Of a DNA stretch of 64,000 nt, positions 21,732-31,526 are shown one piece after another. The notes beneath the pieces are model-generated. The model worked only from the letters and a program-made list of their open reading frames with translations, did not search any database and had not been told where the DNA came from. The DNA lies in NCBI GenBank assembly GCA_033439295.1, contig JAVTLE010000007.1, positions 868,001 to 932,000 on the forward strand, written 5' to 3'. Position 1 is the stretch's first letter; each line of letters opens with the position of its first letter. The DNA is from Deuterostichococcus epilithicus. Its lineage: Eukaryota > Chlorophyta > Trebouxiophyceae > Prasiolales > Stichococcaceae. The position numbers were made by a program, and so were the translations under genes.

Positions 21732-23067
21732 CTACCGCTTCACCCTGAAGCGCCACTCCAGGTTCATGACGCTGACGGAGTCGCCAGCCTTTTCGTCAAA
21801 GTCTGCCCAGTCGTCTGACAGGTCCACGTCCTCGAAGCGGTGGCCACTGACAGTCTCCACGATGAAGGTGTCCTGTTCGACGAGGAGAAACGGCGCAGGC
21901 GTCAGTGGCCAGGTGCATGTGCCCCTGAACAGGTCGGAGTGCAGCGTCGAGGGTCAGAGTAACCGAGGGTCAAGCGGGCGGTGCGGCCTCTGCTGGCTGG
22001 ATGCCGTTTGATGCTGTGAGCTTTTCGATGCCGTGAGGAGCGCGAGCGGACAGAGCATCATGTGCGGGAGCAGCAGTCATGCACGCAAACAGCAGAGTGG
22101 TAAGCAGCACCGTGGGCTGGAAGCCGGTGGGCTCCAAGCCGCGGCACTCAAAGCCCACGATCGGCGCGTAGTCGTGGCCGTGCTCGGCTGCGGTGCAACA
22201 TGCGAATCGAAAAATCAGCGCATCGTCTGTCGGTCCAGGCTGCCTTTCCAGACCCAGCATGCCAGTTTGAAGTGCAACTGCGCAGCGGGCCCATTCTCAG
22301 TTCTTCAGTTCGGGTCGGCAGGCTAACACCCCGATGATACCTGTGTACTAGAACGCGGCTGGCGTCGCGACGATAAGCTTGCGGATTTCCTTTGTCAGAT
22401 GAGCATTTTCAGGCATTAACCCACAGAGCACACCTGTGTGCTGGGGCCGCGTGGCTTCGATGTCCTCAATCACGGTCAGGTTGGCCTCGCTGCCCGAGGC
22501 GCTGGCGAACAAATTAATTTTACATTGCAACTTCATCAGGCGTTACTCTGCGGAGAGCACCTGTGTACTGGAGCGGTGTGCCTTTGATGTCCTCGACCAC
22601 ATTCAAGTTGGCCTGGCTGCGCGCGTCGCGCACCCACTTGATGGCGAAGTGCGCGGTGCCGCGGCTGCCTGCGAGGTCCACCTCCTCGGTGGAGGATACA
22701 GTCACATTTTCCCGCGTGTCCTCGCCTGAGCTGTTCTTCACCTGCGGCACGCCTGAGGACACAAGTCTGCGGTGCTCGTATGTGCCCGGTTGGGGGTCAG
22801 CAAAGAGGATGCGGCTCGGAATGTTGCCGCTGGCTGCGTCGCCGAGCGCAAATTCGCCATGTGGGGGATCATGCTTCGGAAGCTCACCGTCAGGGTGAAT
22901 GTCGCGCCCTGCGGCACCTTGATGCTTTGAACGTTCTCAAGCTCCGCCTTGATCTCCAGCAGGAACAGCTACGAGTGTGCAAGAGCACCGACATCACACC
23001 CATGCGCCTGCACGGCTGCGCTGGACATGCATGCATGACAGCGCATCATGCGGCAACTCACCACCAT
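21732..23067 (-). CDS. CZIB/UPF0587 (DUF866) family protein lacking its zinc cysteines
   Basis: Five minus-strand exons join in phase to 161 residues, the usual family length: 23062-23067 (only ATG GTG), 22888-22968, 22561-22741, 22111-22187, 21732-21872. Family landmarks are FLLEIKAELENV at the start, LAGSRGTAHFAIK in the middle, PIVGFECRGLEPTGFQP, and WADFDEKAGDSVSVMNLEWR at the end. The human relative (CXXC-motif zinc-binding protein, C1orf123) binds zinc through two CxxC pairs; here the corresponding positions read VKNSSGED and IKWVRDA, with no cysteine. The fold may persist without metal. The precise cellular role is not established. The six-base first coding exon rests on the family's MV start and phase, so it is the least certain part. 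Confidence 0.88.
22434..22505 (-). repeat. Decayed copy of CZIB-like exon 3 end in intron 3
   Basis: The exon 3 end (ANLNVVEDIKGTPLQYT, boundary 22561) is echoed on the same strand with its boundary at 22434, spacing 127 bases. The copy reads ANLTVIEDIEATRPQHT and keeps an intact CAG|GTGTGC donor. Confidence 0.85.
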
Positions 23068-24206
23068 GTCTGCTGGTTGTGGCGAGATGCTGAGCGATGC
23101 TCGAGCTGCAGCTGACTGATCAGAGCTCCTCAACGAATACTCTGTTTTGTGAACTTAAGTGGTGAGATTCCGTCACTCAGTGGAATTGAACTCCGCAATG
23201 CTAGAGTGCCAGGACTCAGTGCGATGATCCAACAGCACACACAGCTGGTGCCAGTGGTGGGCTCGCGGAGTGAGGGTGCCTTGTGGGCTGTAGTCTGCAG
23301 TCGCACAGCGCTTGCTGGCGCTATCGGCATGTAGCTGCTTGCAGCACTAATGAACTTGTCGCACCGCTAAATCGCTGAATGGGGAATGAACAAGCCAGAG
23401 AAAGCGGGGGTGCCACCAGATGCACTTCCCTTCTTACGTCATCCAGCTACTGCGCTGTGTCCCTGCGAGCAACCCTGCGACTGCCCTGCGAGCTGCCTGC
23501 GAGCCTCAATCAGGAAATAATCGCGTTGGCGCAATACAAGTCTGTGACTTGCGCACAGCTCTCCTCCTATTGCCGCTTCGAACACACACACCCGAGCTCA
23601 TGTTCGTGAAATTTGACAACCTGGCAGCGCTGTGCTGCACCCATTCTGCGGCCAAAGCCTGCATGCTGGCTGGTCGCAGATCAACCTGTCTCAATGCCAG
23701 ATGCACCAAGCCTGCAGCTGCAGCGACAAGGCTTCTGCGTCGGGTGAGTCTATTGCCTTGGCGATGCGTCGAGGCATTTTGTATGTTTCTAGCCGCGGCA
23801 GCAGTCAAGTGCAATTTGCTGAGTTGAAGTGGGTATTCATACACTGCCGTGCGTATTGGTCGCTCCTTGTCCCAACCGCGGTGGTTCTAACCTTGCACGT
23901 GTATCTCGTCGTTGCTTCCAGAGCAGTATCAGGTCGACGTGCCGCACAGCAGTGGCATCTGCAGGGTCTTCGGCATTTGCTCGGGCTGCCCAGGACACAT
24001 GTATGAACACAGCGGCTCACAAGATCTTGCTCAAGCTGTAGTGTTCCTTCCAAAGGCAAGAGATGTCGGTGGAGGTGGCGCCGTAAATGGCTACGAATTG
24101 TCAGGCGGCATGTTCATCGTCACATGTGCGCGCAAACATCAGCACGCATGCATACCTCACTGGCCACACTCAAAGGAAGGGTCCGATTTGTCATGGTGCC
24201 TTGCAG
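23068..24206. other. Divergent interval with uncertain 5' exons of the hydrolase gene
   Basis: This stretch separates the CZIB-like start codon from the first secure hydrolase exon. It should hold both promoters and the hydrolase N-terminus. A plus-strand frame at about 23915-24005 (YQVDVPHSSGICRVFGIC) fits the start of an alpha/beta hydrolase. A hydrophobic run near 23845-23915 (LLVPTAVVLTLHVYLVV) could be a membrane anchor. Neither could be joined with confidence. Confidence 0.4.
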
Positions 24207-25979
24207 GACCACTCTCAGTTTCGAGGCTGCCTTGTCTTCTTGCACGGTTTGGTACAAAGGCCGCAAGAGTACTCGACGGAGCTTCAGACTTTGGCGGATG
24301 TCGGTTTCCTTATTGTTGCGCCCCGAGCGTTCCTCAAGGAGGCCTTAGACAGGGCCAAAGCCGAGGAGAACACCAGCTCCGTAACTGCGTCACATTCTTC
24401 TCCAGAGCATCTGAACATCAGAAAGCAGCTCCTGGAGGTTGCGCAACAGGTGCTTTCCAATTTTAATCATCCGCTGCTGCTACTGCTGTCAATTCGTGTG
24501 TGACAGTGTTCCGTAGTTACTTATTGCAGCTTTTGACTCACGTTCTGCCTGTGTTCGACAGACACTGCTGCTGGAACGGGGCCGGCAGGCGGTCAGAGCC
24601 GTCACAGACGTCACAACCTGGCAGAGCATTTTTGCCGGCACTCCATTAGCGGCAGTGCTACCCTCGTCCAACCTGCCGCTTGGTGTCTGTGGTCATTCCA
24701 TGGGCGAGGGCCTCTGCTTTGCACTTGCAAAGGAAGAGCTCGCCGTGAGGGCCGTCTTTGCCATAGCACCACAGCCTGAGCTCCAGGGTGATCTCAATCC
24801 GCTGGATTTTGCATGCGACTCCACACGCTGGCAGGGACTTCCGATCCATGTGATCAGGGGTAATTTTACTTCTCTTACCTCTGTGCCTCTCAAAACCTTG
24901 TGAAGGTGAAGCGCGTTTTGCGATTCATGACGAAAGAAGCGAGAAGACGGCATGTAACGTAAAACATAGTTTTCATTGGATTTGTGGTCTTCGTGCTGTG
25001 GTGCAGGCGAATTTGATGGCCTTTCCCCACTGCATCCGACCATACAATTACTGCAATTGTTGCAAGGAGCATCTGCTGTCGTCACATTTGACGAGATCCC
25101 AAACAATGGTCACTTGCTCTTTCAGAGCTCCATAGGTGTTGAATACACATCAATCAGGTGAGCATGATTCGCAATTGATAACCTCTCGTAGCTCGGCGCT
25201 CGATGCCCTGCAAATTCATGCTTTTGTCCTTTCGCGCAGGGGCGCCGTATTCAGCACGATCCTCCTTGTGGTGGCCCCGGCCCTGAGCCATGGACTCGCT
25301 CTGCTCTTGGAGTTCTTCCTCATGCTTGTCCTCCTGCCTTTGGGCAGCGGGTGGTGGCATGATCCTATCAGCATCACTTGGGGACTAGCGCTGCGCGGCT
25401 ACCTCCTCATCACTATCTTCACTTCACGACCACTCTTTACCGGTGCTGCAGCTTGTTCAACGGTGAGAGCGCTCTCTCGCTATCGCCCTGCTGCCAGCGG
25501 AACGTGTCCATTCATGAGTTGACATATCGCGTTGCTACTAGATTGTTTCAGTTCATTTACACTCCAACATGACAGCTTGTTACTCGACATCTCTTGAACA
25601 GGACCGCGCAAGCCAATTCTTTGCAGGCGCGTTGCTGGGGGAAGAAAGGAGTTTGAAATTGACGCGGTGTGAATACGTATGTAGGGGCGACCTCAAGAGT
25701 CACTACACTATCCAGCTGTCATCAGCGCCTTTGCTTGTTGCAATGCGATATTGGGCGTGGGCCTCGCTGCTTGCTTTTGCATATTTGTTGATCTGCGTCA
25801 CGTGGCTGCTTCTTTTGCCTTTCTCAGCATTCGGAGTGTCGATTGCTTTTCCTTGGCCAGGGATGTATGGCTCGAGAGGAGGCGACTTGACTGCCCTGGA
25901 AGTGGGATATGTCATTGTGTTCCTGCTTATGGCCGCTGCAATTGCATTTATTGTGGGGACCTGGTTCCTGACCGTTTGA
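24207..25979 (+). CDS. Membrane-anchored alpha/beta hydrolase (serine esterase-like), N-terminus unresolved
   Basis: Five exons join in phase: 24207-24449, 24562-24859, 25007-25157, 25240-25462, 25602-25979. The first encodes the oxyanion-hole region (CLVFLHGLVQRPQEY) and a following strand (GFLIVAPRAF). The second holds the nucleophile elbow GHSMGE, and the third the likely catalytic Asp in GEFDGLSPLHP and His in NNGHLLF. Order and spacing fit an alpha/beta hydrolase near the chlorophyllase/dienelactone-hydrolase group; the substrate is unknown. After the His come about four hydrophobic segments, including STILLVVAPALSHGLALLLE, WGLALRGYLLITIF, WASLLAFAYLLICVTWLLLL and VGYVIVFLLMAAAIAFIVG, so the enzyme would be a membrane protein with an N-terminal catalytic domain. 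Introns are short (75-150 bases) and lack exon copies. A possible extra small intron near 25678 was not used. Confidence 0.8.
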
Positions 25980-26517
25980 GTTGTTATTGAAGCAATTTGC
26001 CTTCTGTTTCAGCATTCGTTCGAGAGCTGTCGGTGACCGCGCGGGTCACCGTGACCCTCTCAGAGCTAGGGTTTAGTCCTTAGAAATACCATCTGAGTTG
26101 CTGCGCATAGGTCCTCCGTTTGTCGTCAAGTGCCTTGCGACACGTTGCTTCTTGCTTGCAGCATGTGATCGTCTCACATCATAATCGAGCACCTTGATGC
26201 AACTCAACTTAAACCAAACCCAATTCAACAGTGAGGTTTAGATCAAACCAAACTCGGGAGGCAATGGCAACTCACTCTATCTGGCACCTAGTCTTCAGCC
26301 AATCCAATAAAGCTTGTGTACGAATGCATGGCCGAGCCGCAAGAACTTGTCAGCCCGACAAGGGTCTGACTTCTGCACATAAAATCCTGTTTGCTTATGT
26401 GAAAGCCATCAATTGAAACATTGATCTTCTGCATCAAACGGTTTGCACGCAGAAAAAGGGAAGAAAGGAAGCAAGGATGCAAGATCCGGATGGATGGCGG
26501 ACGAGCCTTCATCACCA
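25980..26517. other. Convergent 3' interval with nested palindromes
   Basis: This AT-richer interval lies between two converging stops and contains no gene. At 26032-26050 ggtgacc and ggtcacc flank five bases as a perfect inverted repeat. It overlaps a second palindrome at 26044-26056 (ggtcac c gtgacc). A single telobox-like ctagggttt lies at about 26066-26074. Confidence 0.6.
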
Positions 26518-29071
26518 TCAAGATCTCGCCGCACATTTTGGTTGACCTTCGACCCACATTGCCGCTGCTTTATCGATGTGCGCCATGAGCGTGTCAGGCT
26601 TTGGAACGTAGTTGAACGCATGACTCCACATGTTGAAGTCTGCACAAAACGGGTGCGCTGGGGGGCAGTGCTGCGCCCAGAAGAGTGCCACCTTGTCCTG
26701 CACGTAATCATCGCTGACAGAATGAGTAATCCCAACACTAATTGGACTGGTGGCCCCAGACGCAAGTTAACACCTCACCTCGTCGCTCCAGTTTGCAAAG
26801 TCCGTTTGCTCTCTCAGCGCCCCCAGATTTATGCCTACCTCCTCCGGCCTAGAAACCTCAACCTGCATCGGTAATAGGGATATGCAATACTGAGCTCGTG
26901 CCTCGCACATCAACAAAAACAAGCGTGCACCTCAACCACGGTTTGTGGTACAATGAATGAGGTCATCGAGAGACGCGCGCAGCACGCACCGACACGGTCT
27001 TCAAGTTGAGGGGAGTGAGCGTCTTTGCAGCATGTATGTTCATCCAGCGGTGCGGCGCTGCGTTTGTGACATCAATCACCACCGAGCAGGCCGGAAGGAA
27101 CGGATACGAGGCAATGACGGCGCCGTGCCCGGTCACCAAGATGTCGGTTTGGTCTAGCAAACGAGCCTGCAATCAGCGGCAGTTCAGAAGGTGGCAAAAC
27201 CACCCGCTTTGCAGCAGCTAGCCATGATGCGGCATACAATGCAACACAACACACCTGCTCGTGGAAACTCCTGCCTTCCATGTATGTTAGCTGCACGTTT
27301 GAAGTTGTGGGCTCAGCTCGTCCCCTCAACTTGTCTAGGGCCTCTGCTGCCGTGACGATGCTCCGCCCCGCCTTGTGCGCACGGTTGACAATGGAGATGC
27401 GCGGCACAGAAGCATCCGGCGGCGCAGGACTTGCTGCGTCCAGCCCGGCACACTGCCGCATGTAGCGAATCCACTGTGTCTTCTCTCCATTGCGCAAATC
27501 ACGCATGCCAGCCTGCCCTCGGTTGGCGGGATCCCCATTTGCCCTGCATTGTGAAACATCCTTTTTCAGCCGACCTCAAAACGGCGCGAATGGCTGGGCA
27601 AACACATCATGTGACACACGGACAGGCATAACAACACTGCACACAGCAATGGAATAGTACGCATGCGCTCACGAGTTGCAGTCCCGTGCTTTACATATAG
27701 GGCCGGCGCCAATGACGACCTCCAAGATGACAACGGCCGCATCAGCGGGCGCGTCCACCACCTTGAGCTGCCGCCGTGCAAAGCACTCCCAAAGCGTCTT
27801 GACTGCCGGCAGCTGGTCCAAGTCTGCACGAAACACGAATGCTGCTGCTACTGTGACCTTTGCACGGACGACGTCTCAACAATGCAGCTCGGAATGCTGC
27901 TCGGCACTTTGCCTCCGAGGGTGCGAAGAAAGGCCAGGATGCTACGCCTCTGAGGAGGAGTTCGCACCGCTCTGAGAGTCACTCCACAGCAGCATTAACT
28001 CGTCTCGCTTGGATGCGTGCTCGTCAAAATCGCAAATGCTCAAATACCTGCGGTACCACACAAGGTTGTGTGCACTCTGCGCGCGGCATCTTTGTAAATG
28101 TGGACACAACTCAATTTGTGGTATAGAACACGAACCCATGCCGAAGAACGTGGTCGCACGATGCTGACGCATGCATGCCAACGCCAGCATAAATTCCTAC
28201 CGGCATGCGCGCACAAACATGTCGGCGCCGTCCTCCCCCATTGAATGCCACCAGTTGGCGACATGGCTGCGATGAAAGACTAGGGCCCGCGGCACCGTGC
28301 TGACAGCGACGTCGGCAGGAATCGGTGCTGCTTCCGCTGAAACTGTGAAGCTGGTAATGCTGTGTTCGTTGTCGCTTGGTGGAAGCCGTTCGTCCCGGTC
28401 CCGAAAATACAGCCGCGCATCCGGCACGCTGTGCCGCTGGCCATCTGCGGAGCAGGATGTTACCAGAGGATACTCAGCTGACCGCCTGGTCTCAAACCTG
28501 GCACGCAGTCTCTCGGCATGCTGCGCTCCTGCGGCTCTAATGTTGCAGGCTGCATACAGGGTTGTCACGCGACGTTGTCAGCACAGGGAGTGCGCGAAAG
28601 CGGGTGCGTTTACCTTCGGAGAACAGGTAGAGCTTGCCATTCCATAGAGTGACGTTGCGCAGGCGGCAGACTTGCAGCCGAGGCTCGTCTTCTGTGCACT
28701 GCATTTTCAAGACCGCATGCACCCCTGAGCACTGCTGCTCGATGCCCATCACATGCATGCATCGTTCATTGACTGTATCAGCGGTTGTTGATCGCCTTGC
28801 GATTGTTGGGCTGGTACCAGCCTGAGCTTGCGGATAGAGCCGATACCTGAACTGACGACACGGGCCAGATCGGCCCGGGCTGGTCTCCCTCATCCCCACG
28901 CACACTCGAACCCAGTCTCGGGAGGTTTGAAGGCTGCGGCCCCTCGCTATCTGCCGGCTTTGGGTCGACCAACACCCACTTGGTGCGTGCAGACACTTCG
29001 CCGACGCCCGATGACAACAACAGCAATAGCGCGGTCAGGCTACGGCCCCCTGCGCAACGCCTTAGTGCCAT
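26518..29071 (-). CDS. Family 61 glycosyltransferase (DUF563), secretory pathway
   Basis: Ten minus-strand exons give about 535 residues: 28847-29071, 28614-28734, 28215-28528, 28048-28076, 27858-27949, 27695-27823, 27255-27517, 26996-27166, 26779-26862, 26518-26697. The N-terminus has a signal or anchor (LTALLLLLSSGVGEVSA). Landmarks are VCRLRNVTLWNGKLYLF, ALVFHRSHVANWWHSMGEDG, ISIVNRAHKAGRSI and the GT61 signature LLDQTDILVTGHGAVIASYP followed by VVID. Plant and animal members transfer xylose, arabinose or GlcNAc to wall polymers or proteins in the Golgi/ER; the acceptor cannot be told here. The weak points are the 29-base exon at 28048-28076 and the exon at 27858-27949. The alternative of reading on through DFDEHASKRDELMLLWSD is not excluded. 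The other joins agree in phase and motif order. Confidence 0.85.
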
Positions 29072-29615
29072 AGCAGGCGCACAGACACGAGATCCAGCAT
29101 ACTAGCCTGGCATGTTTGCGCATTGATGTGATTTGATTGTTGTCGTTGGTATTTATGGGTAGTTGTTATATGGGTGGTTGTTGGTATTTTCCGACCCCCG
29201 GCAATCCGCTCGCGATACAGAGAACTAGGTCTTAGCGACAATGGTAGCCTAACTGAAGTATTACGTGTCTCCGCAGCGATGGCAACTGAACTCTGGAGGT
29301 GAAAGAGTGCACCTCAGACGGGATTCGGCCCGGCGCTAGCAGTGTCAATACATTTACCAGGTTTTTATTGTGTCTTTCCCTTTCACTTCTCTCTGATAGC
29401 TACCCAGGCATGGCACATCAGAGCAATGAGGCGCCCCTTTGTGAACACACTACTCGACTTATGCGTTACGATGTTCACAATCTGTTACTGACCATGCCAT
29501 ATGCGCCAGGCGCTGAGAAATGCGAAAGAGAACCGCATATCTGCGAACCGATCAGCTCAGGTAATGGCTAGACTGGCATGATTAGCCTACTGCACCAGTG
29601 AAACCATACACAATT
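29072..29615. promoter_or_regulatory. Promoter interval of the GT61 gene, GT-rich tract
   Basis: The interval lies between the GT61 start and the M43 stop, both minus-strand genes. A G/T-rich low-complexity tract with two near copies of gttggtattt lies at about 29138-29200. No gene is supported. Confidence 0.45.
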
Positions 29616-31526
29616 TCATGACGGAATAGCCTGGCCTGTTTTGCTTGCTGCCTTCTTCGTGGACGGCTTCTTCGTCGTGGGCCTCTTCTTCGTCGGCTTC
29701 CTGGTAGGCTTTTTGGAAGGCCTTTTGGTTGGTCGCTGTGTTGGCCGCATCGTGGGTGCCGCGGTGGCGCCAAAACGGTACAAATTGTTCTGGATAATGA
29801 TATCGGCGAGCTGACCCGGGGTAAACGTTGTAAGGCAAAGGTCGTCCCAGTAATCCATGAAATTTCCAACCTGCAGGATCAGAAAAAGAATGAGGATTAT
29901 GAAGAAGTGAATATAACACAGAATGACTACACATCAGCACGAAATTGAGTGGCGACGTGCTAGTGCACTAGATGCCGGCCAAAAGCAAGAACAAACGGCA
30001 GGGTTTACACACGAGGGAAAGCTGCTAAGGAGGTCTAGTATGCGCACTGCGTCTTTGCCGGGGCGCCCAGGACAGCTGTCTAATATAACGCCACTTTCGG
30101 GGCAGCCCTGCGCCACACCAGGGACGACAGTCGCTTGCCTGGGGCTATTGTCTGATCAAGAATGGGTAGATGGTAATAACTGATATGATACTCACGTAGT
30201 TTGGTGCAGCTTGCGCAGGGGTGTCGTCAATGAAGTCGCCATCGGGGTCATTGCACCCGCCCATGAATGTGTGAAAGAGTCCCAGCCAATGGCCCACCTG
30301 AAACTCAAATGACACTTTAGAAAGCCCCAACAAGTCGGAAATGTTGGAACATTATTCTAGAATGTCATTGTGCGCACCTCATGGACAGCTGTTCCACCTG
30401 AATATGTGTTGCCGAGCTGATCTACGCCGTTTGGCAGGGTGTAGGTGGCGAGCACCACACCATCAAGAGTCGGATACTTTCTGTACTGCCATGGGAAACT
30501 GGCATACCTGGGTGAACATAGCAAAATGAATCGTGAGGCAGGTTGCACAACAAATAACAAATGTCATTTGTGGGAGCCAGATGGTGCATGCTCAACCAAC
30601 GGTGTGCAAAGATCACAACAGTAGATGGTGTTAGAAAGTGGCATCGGGCAGCATCTTGTGCCTACCCCAAAATTGACCCTGGTGTTGCAGGGTCTGGAAT
30701 GAAATCCGTGATGTAAATGTTGAGCACGGACGCATTGCCCTTGCGCAATCTTGCTTGGGCAGCAGCAATTGCCTGCGCGCAGTCAACAACAATGTCGACT
30801 GACAGTGATGTCCGACTTGACCTGCCGCGACGCAGACTGCAACTCGGAGTACTGGCCGGCTTTCCTAGAAGGCAAGGCGTGAGGTGGTAGCTTGAAGAGG
30901 GAATCTCACTTCGCCATGAGGATCCACGTACGTCCACAAAACATTGTCTATGCGCGAAACGCCGCGCAAAGCGAATTGGATGTATCCATGCTTGGCGTAA
31001 GCGTTGTTCAAGACCTGAGGGAAAGGGCAAATTTGAATGTCAAGAATGTGCTCCACCGTTGAATTGAATCCGCAGGTACACCATCCAAGGTTATCAGGAA
31101 CATACATTAGTGCGATCTGCTACAGGTCCGCTACCTCCCACAAGGTGTCTTTGTCCCCACCTTCACTTGTGCTGCGATGTCCGAGTCGGATATGTCACCA
31201 ACATACTGGCCCTCGTAGGTAAAACCGAGCACATTGACCCAGACATCGACTGTGCGCACAGCTGCACCGCCGGCGAGTCGCTGCGAGGCCATGTACATCT
31301 TGGCTGCCGCCCGCCGATCATTCGTGCCGGTCATGGCTGTCACGTGCGCATTGATTTGCGCTTGGACGGCGTGAGCGGCCAATGGCGAGGGGTCATCTGT
31401 AAAACACCCGCGATGGGCGTGTGCGGGCGGCGTCGTCGCAACCATGACCAGCAGGTAGAAGCCCATCAATGCCAGAAGCATGGGGGGCCTGCGGCCAAAC
31501 GCCAGTTTGGCCTTGTGTGACTCCAT
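29616..31526 (-). CDS. Secreted M43 (pappalysin-like) zinc metalloprotease with basic Pro/Thr tail
   Basis: Seven minus-strand exons give 372 residues: 31167-31526, 30910-31014, 30666-30772, 30378-30507, 30196-30297, 30048-30107, 29616-29870. A signal peptide (LLALMGFYLLVMVATTPPAHA) opens the protein. The zinc site is split over two exons, GGTAVHE and VGHWLGLFHTF, together the HExxHxxxxxH motif. Family features follow in order: GDFIDDTPAQ, two exons with GCPESG and PGKDAVGNFMDY (the Met-turn), then DDLCLTTFTPGQ. M43 enzymes are extracellular proteases, several acting on matrix proteins. The last 40 or so residues are repeats of Pro-Thr/Ser-Lys/Arg (RPTKRPSKKPTRKPTKK), a cationic, potentially hydroxyproline-glycosylated tail that might bind anionic wall polymers. 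The 60-base exon at 30048-30107 supplies the disulfide loop and fits phase exactly. Confidence 0.93.

Noticed and set aside
30780-30870. Plus-strand protein-like reading (TCRDADCNSEYW) inside the protease gene
   Set aside because: It is antisense to an intron of the M43 gene, isolated, and has no partner exons.
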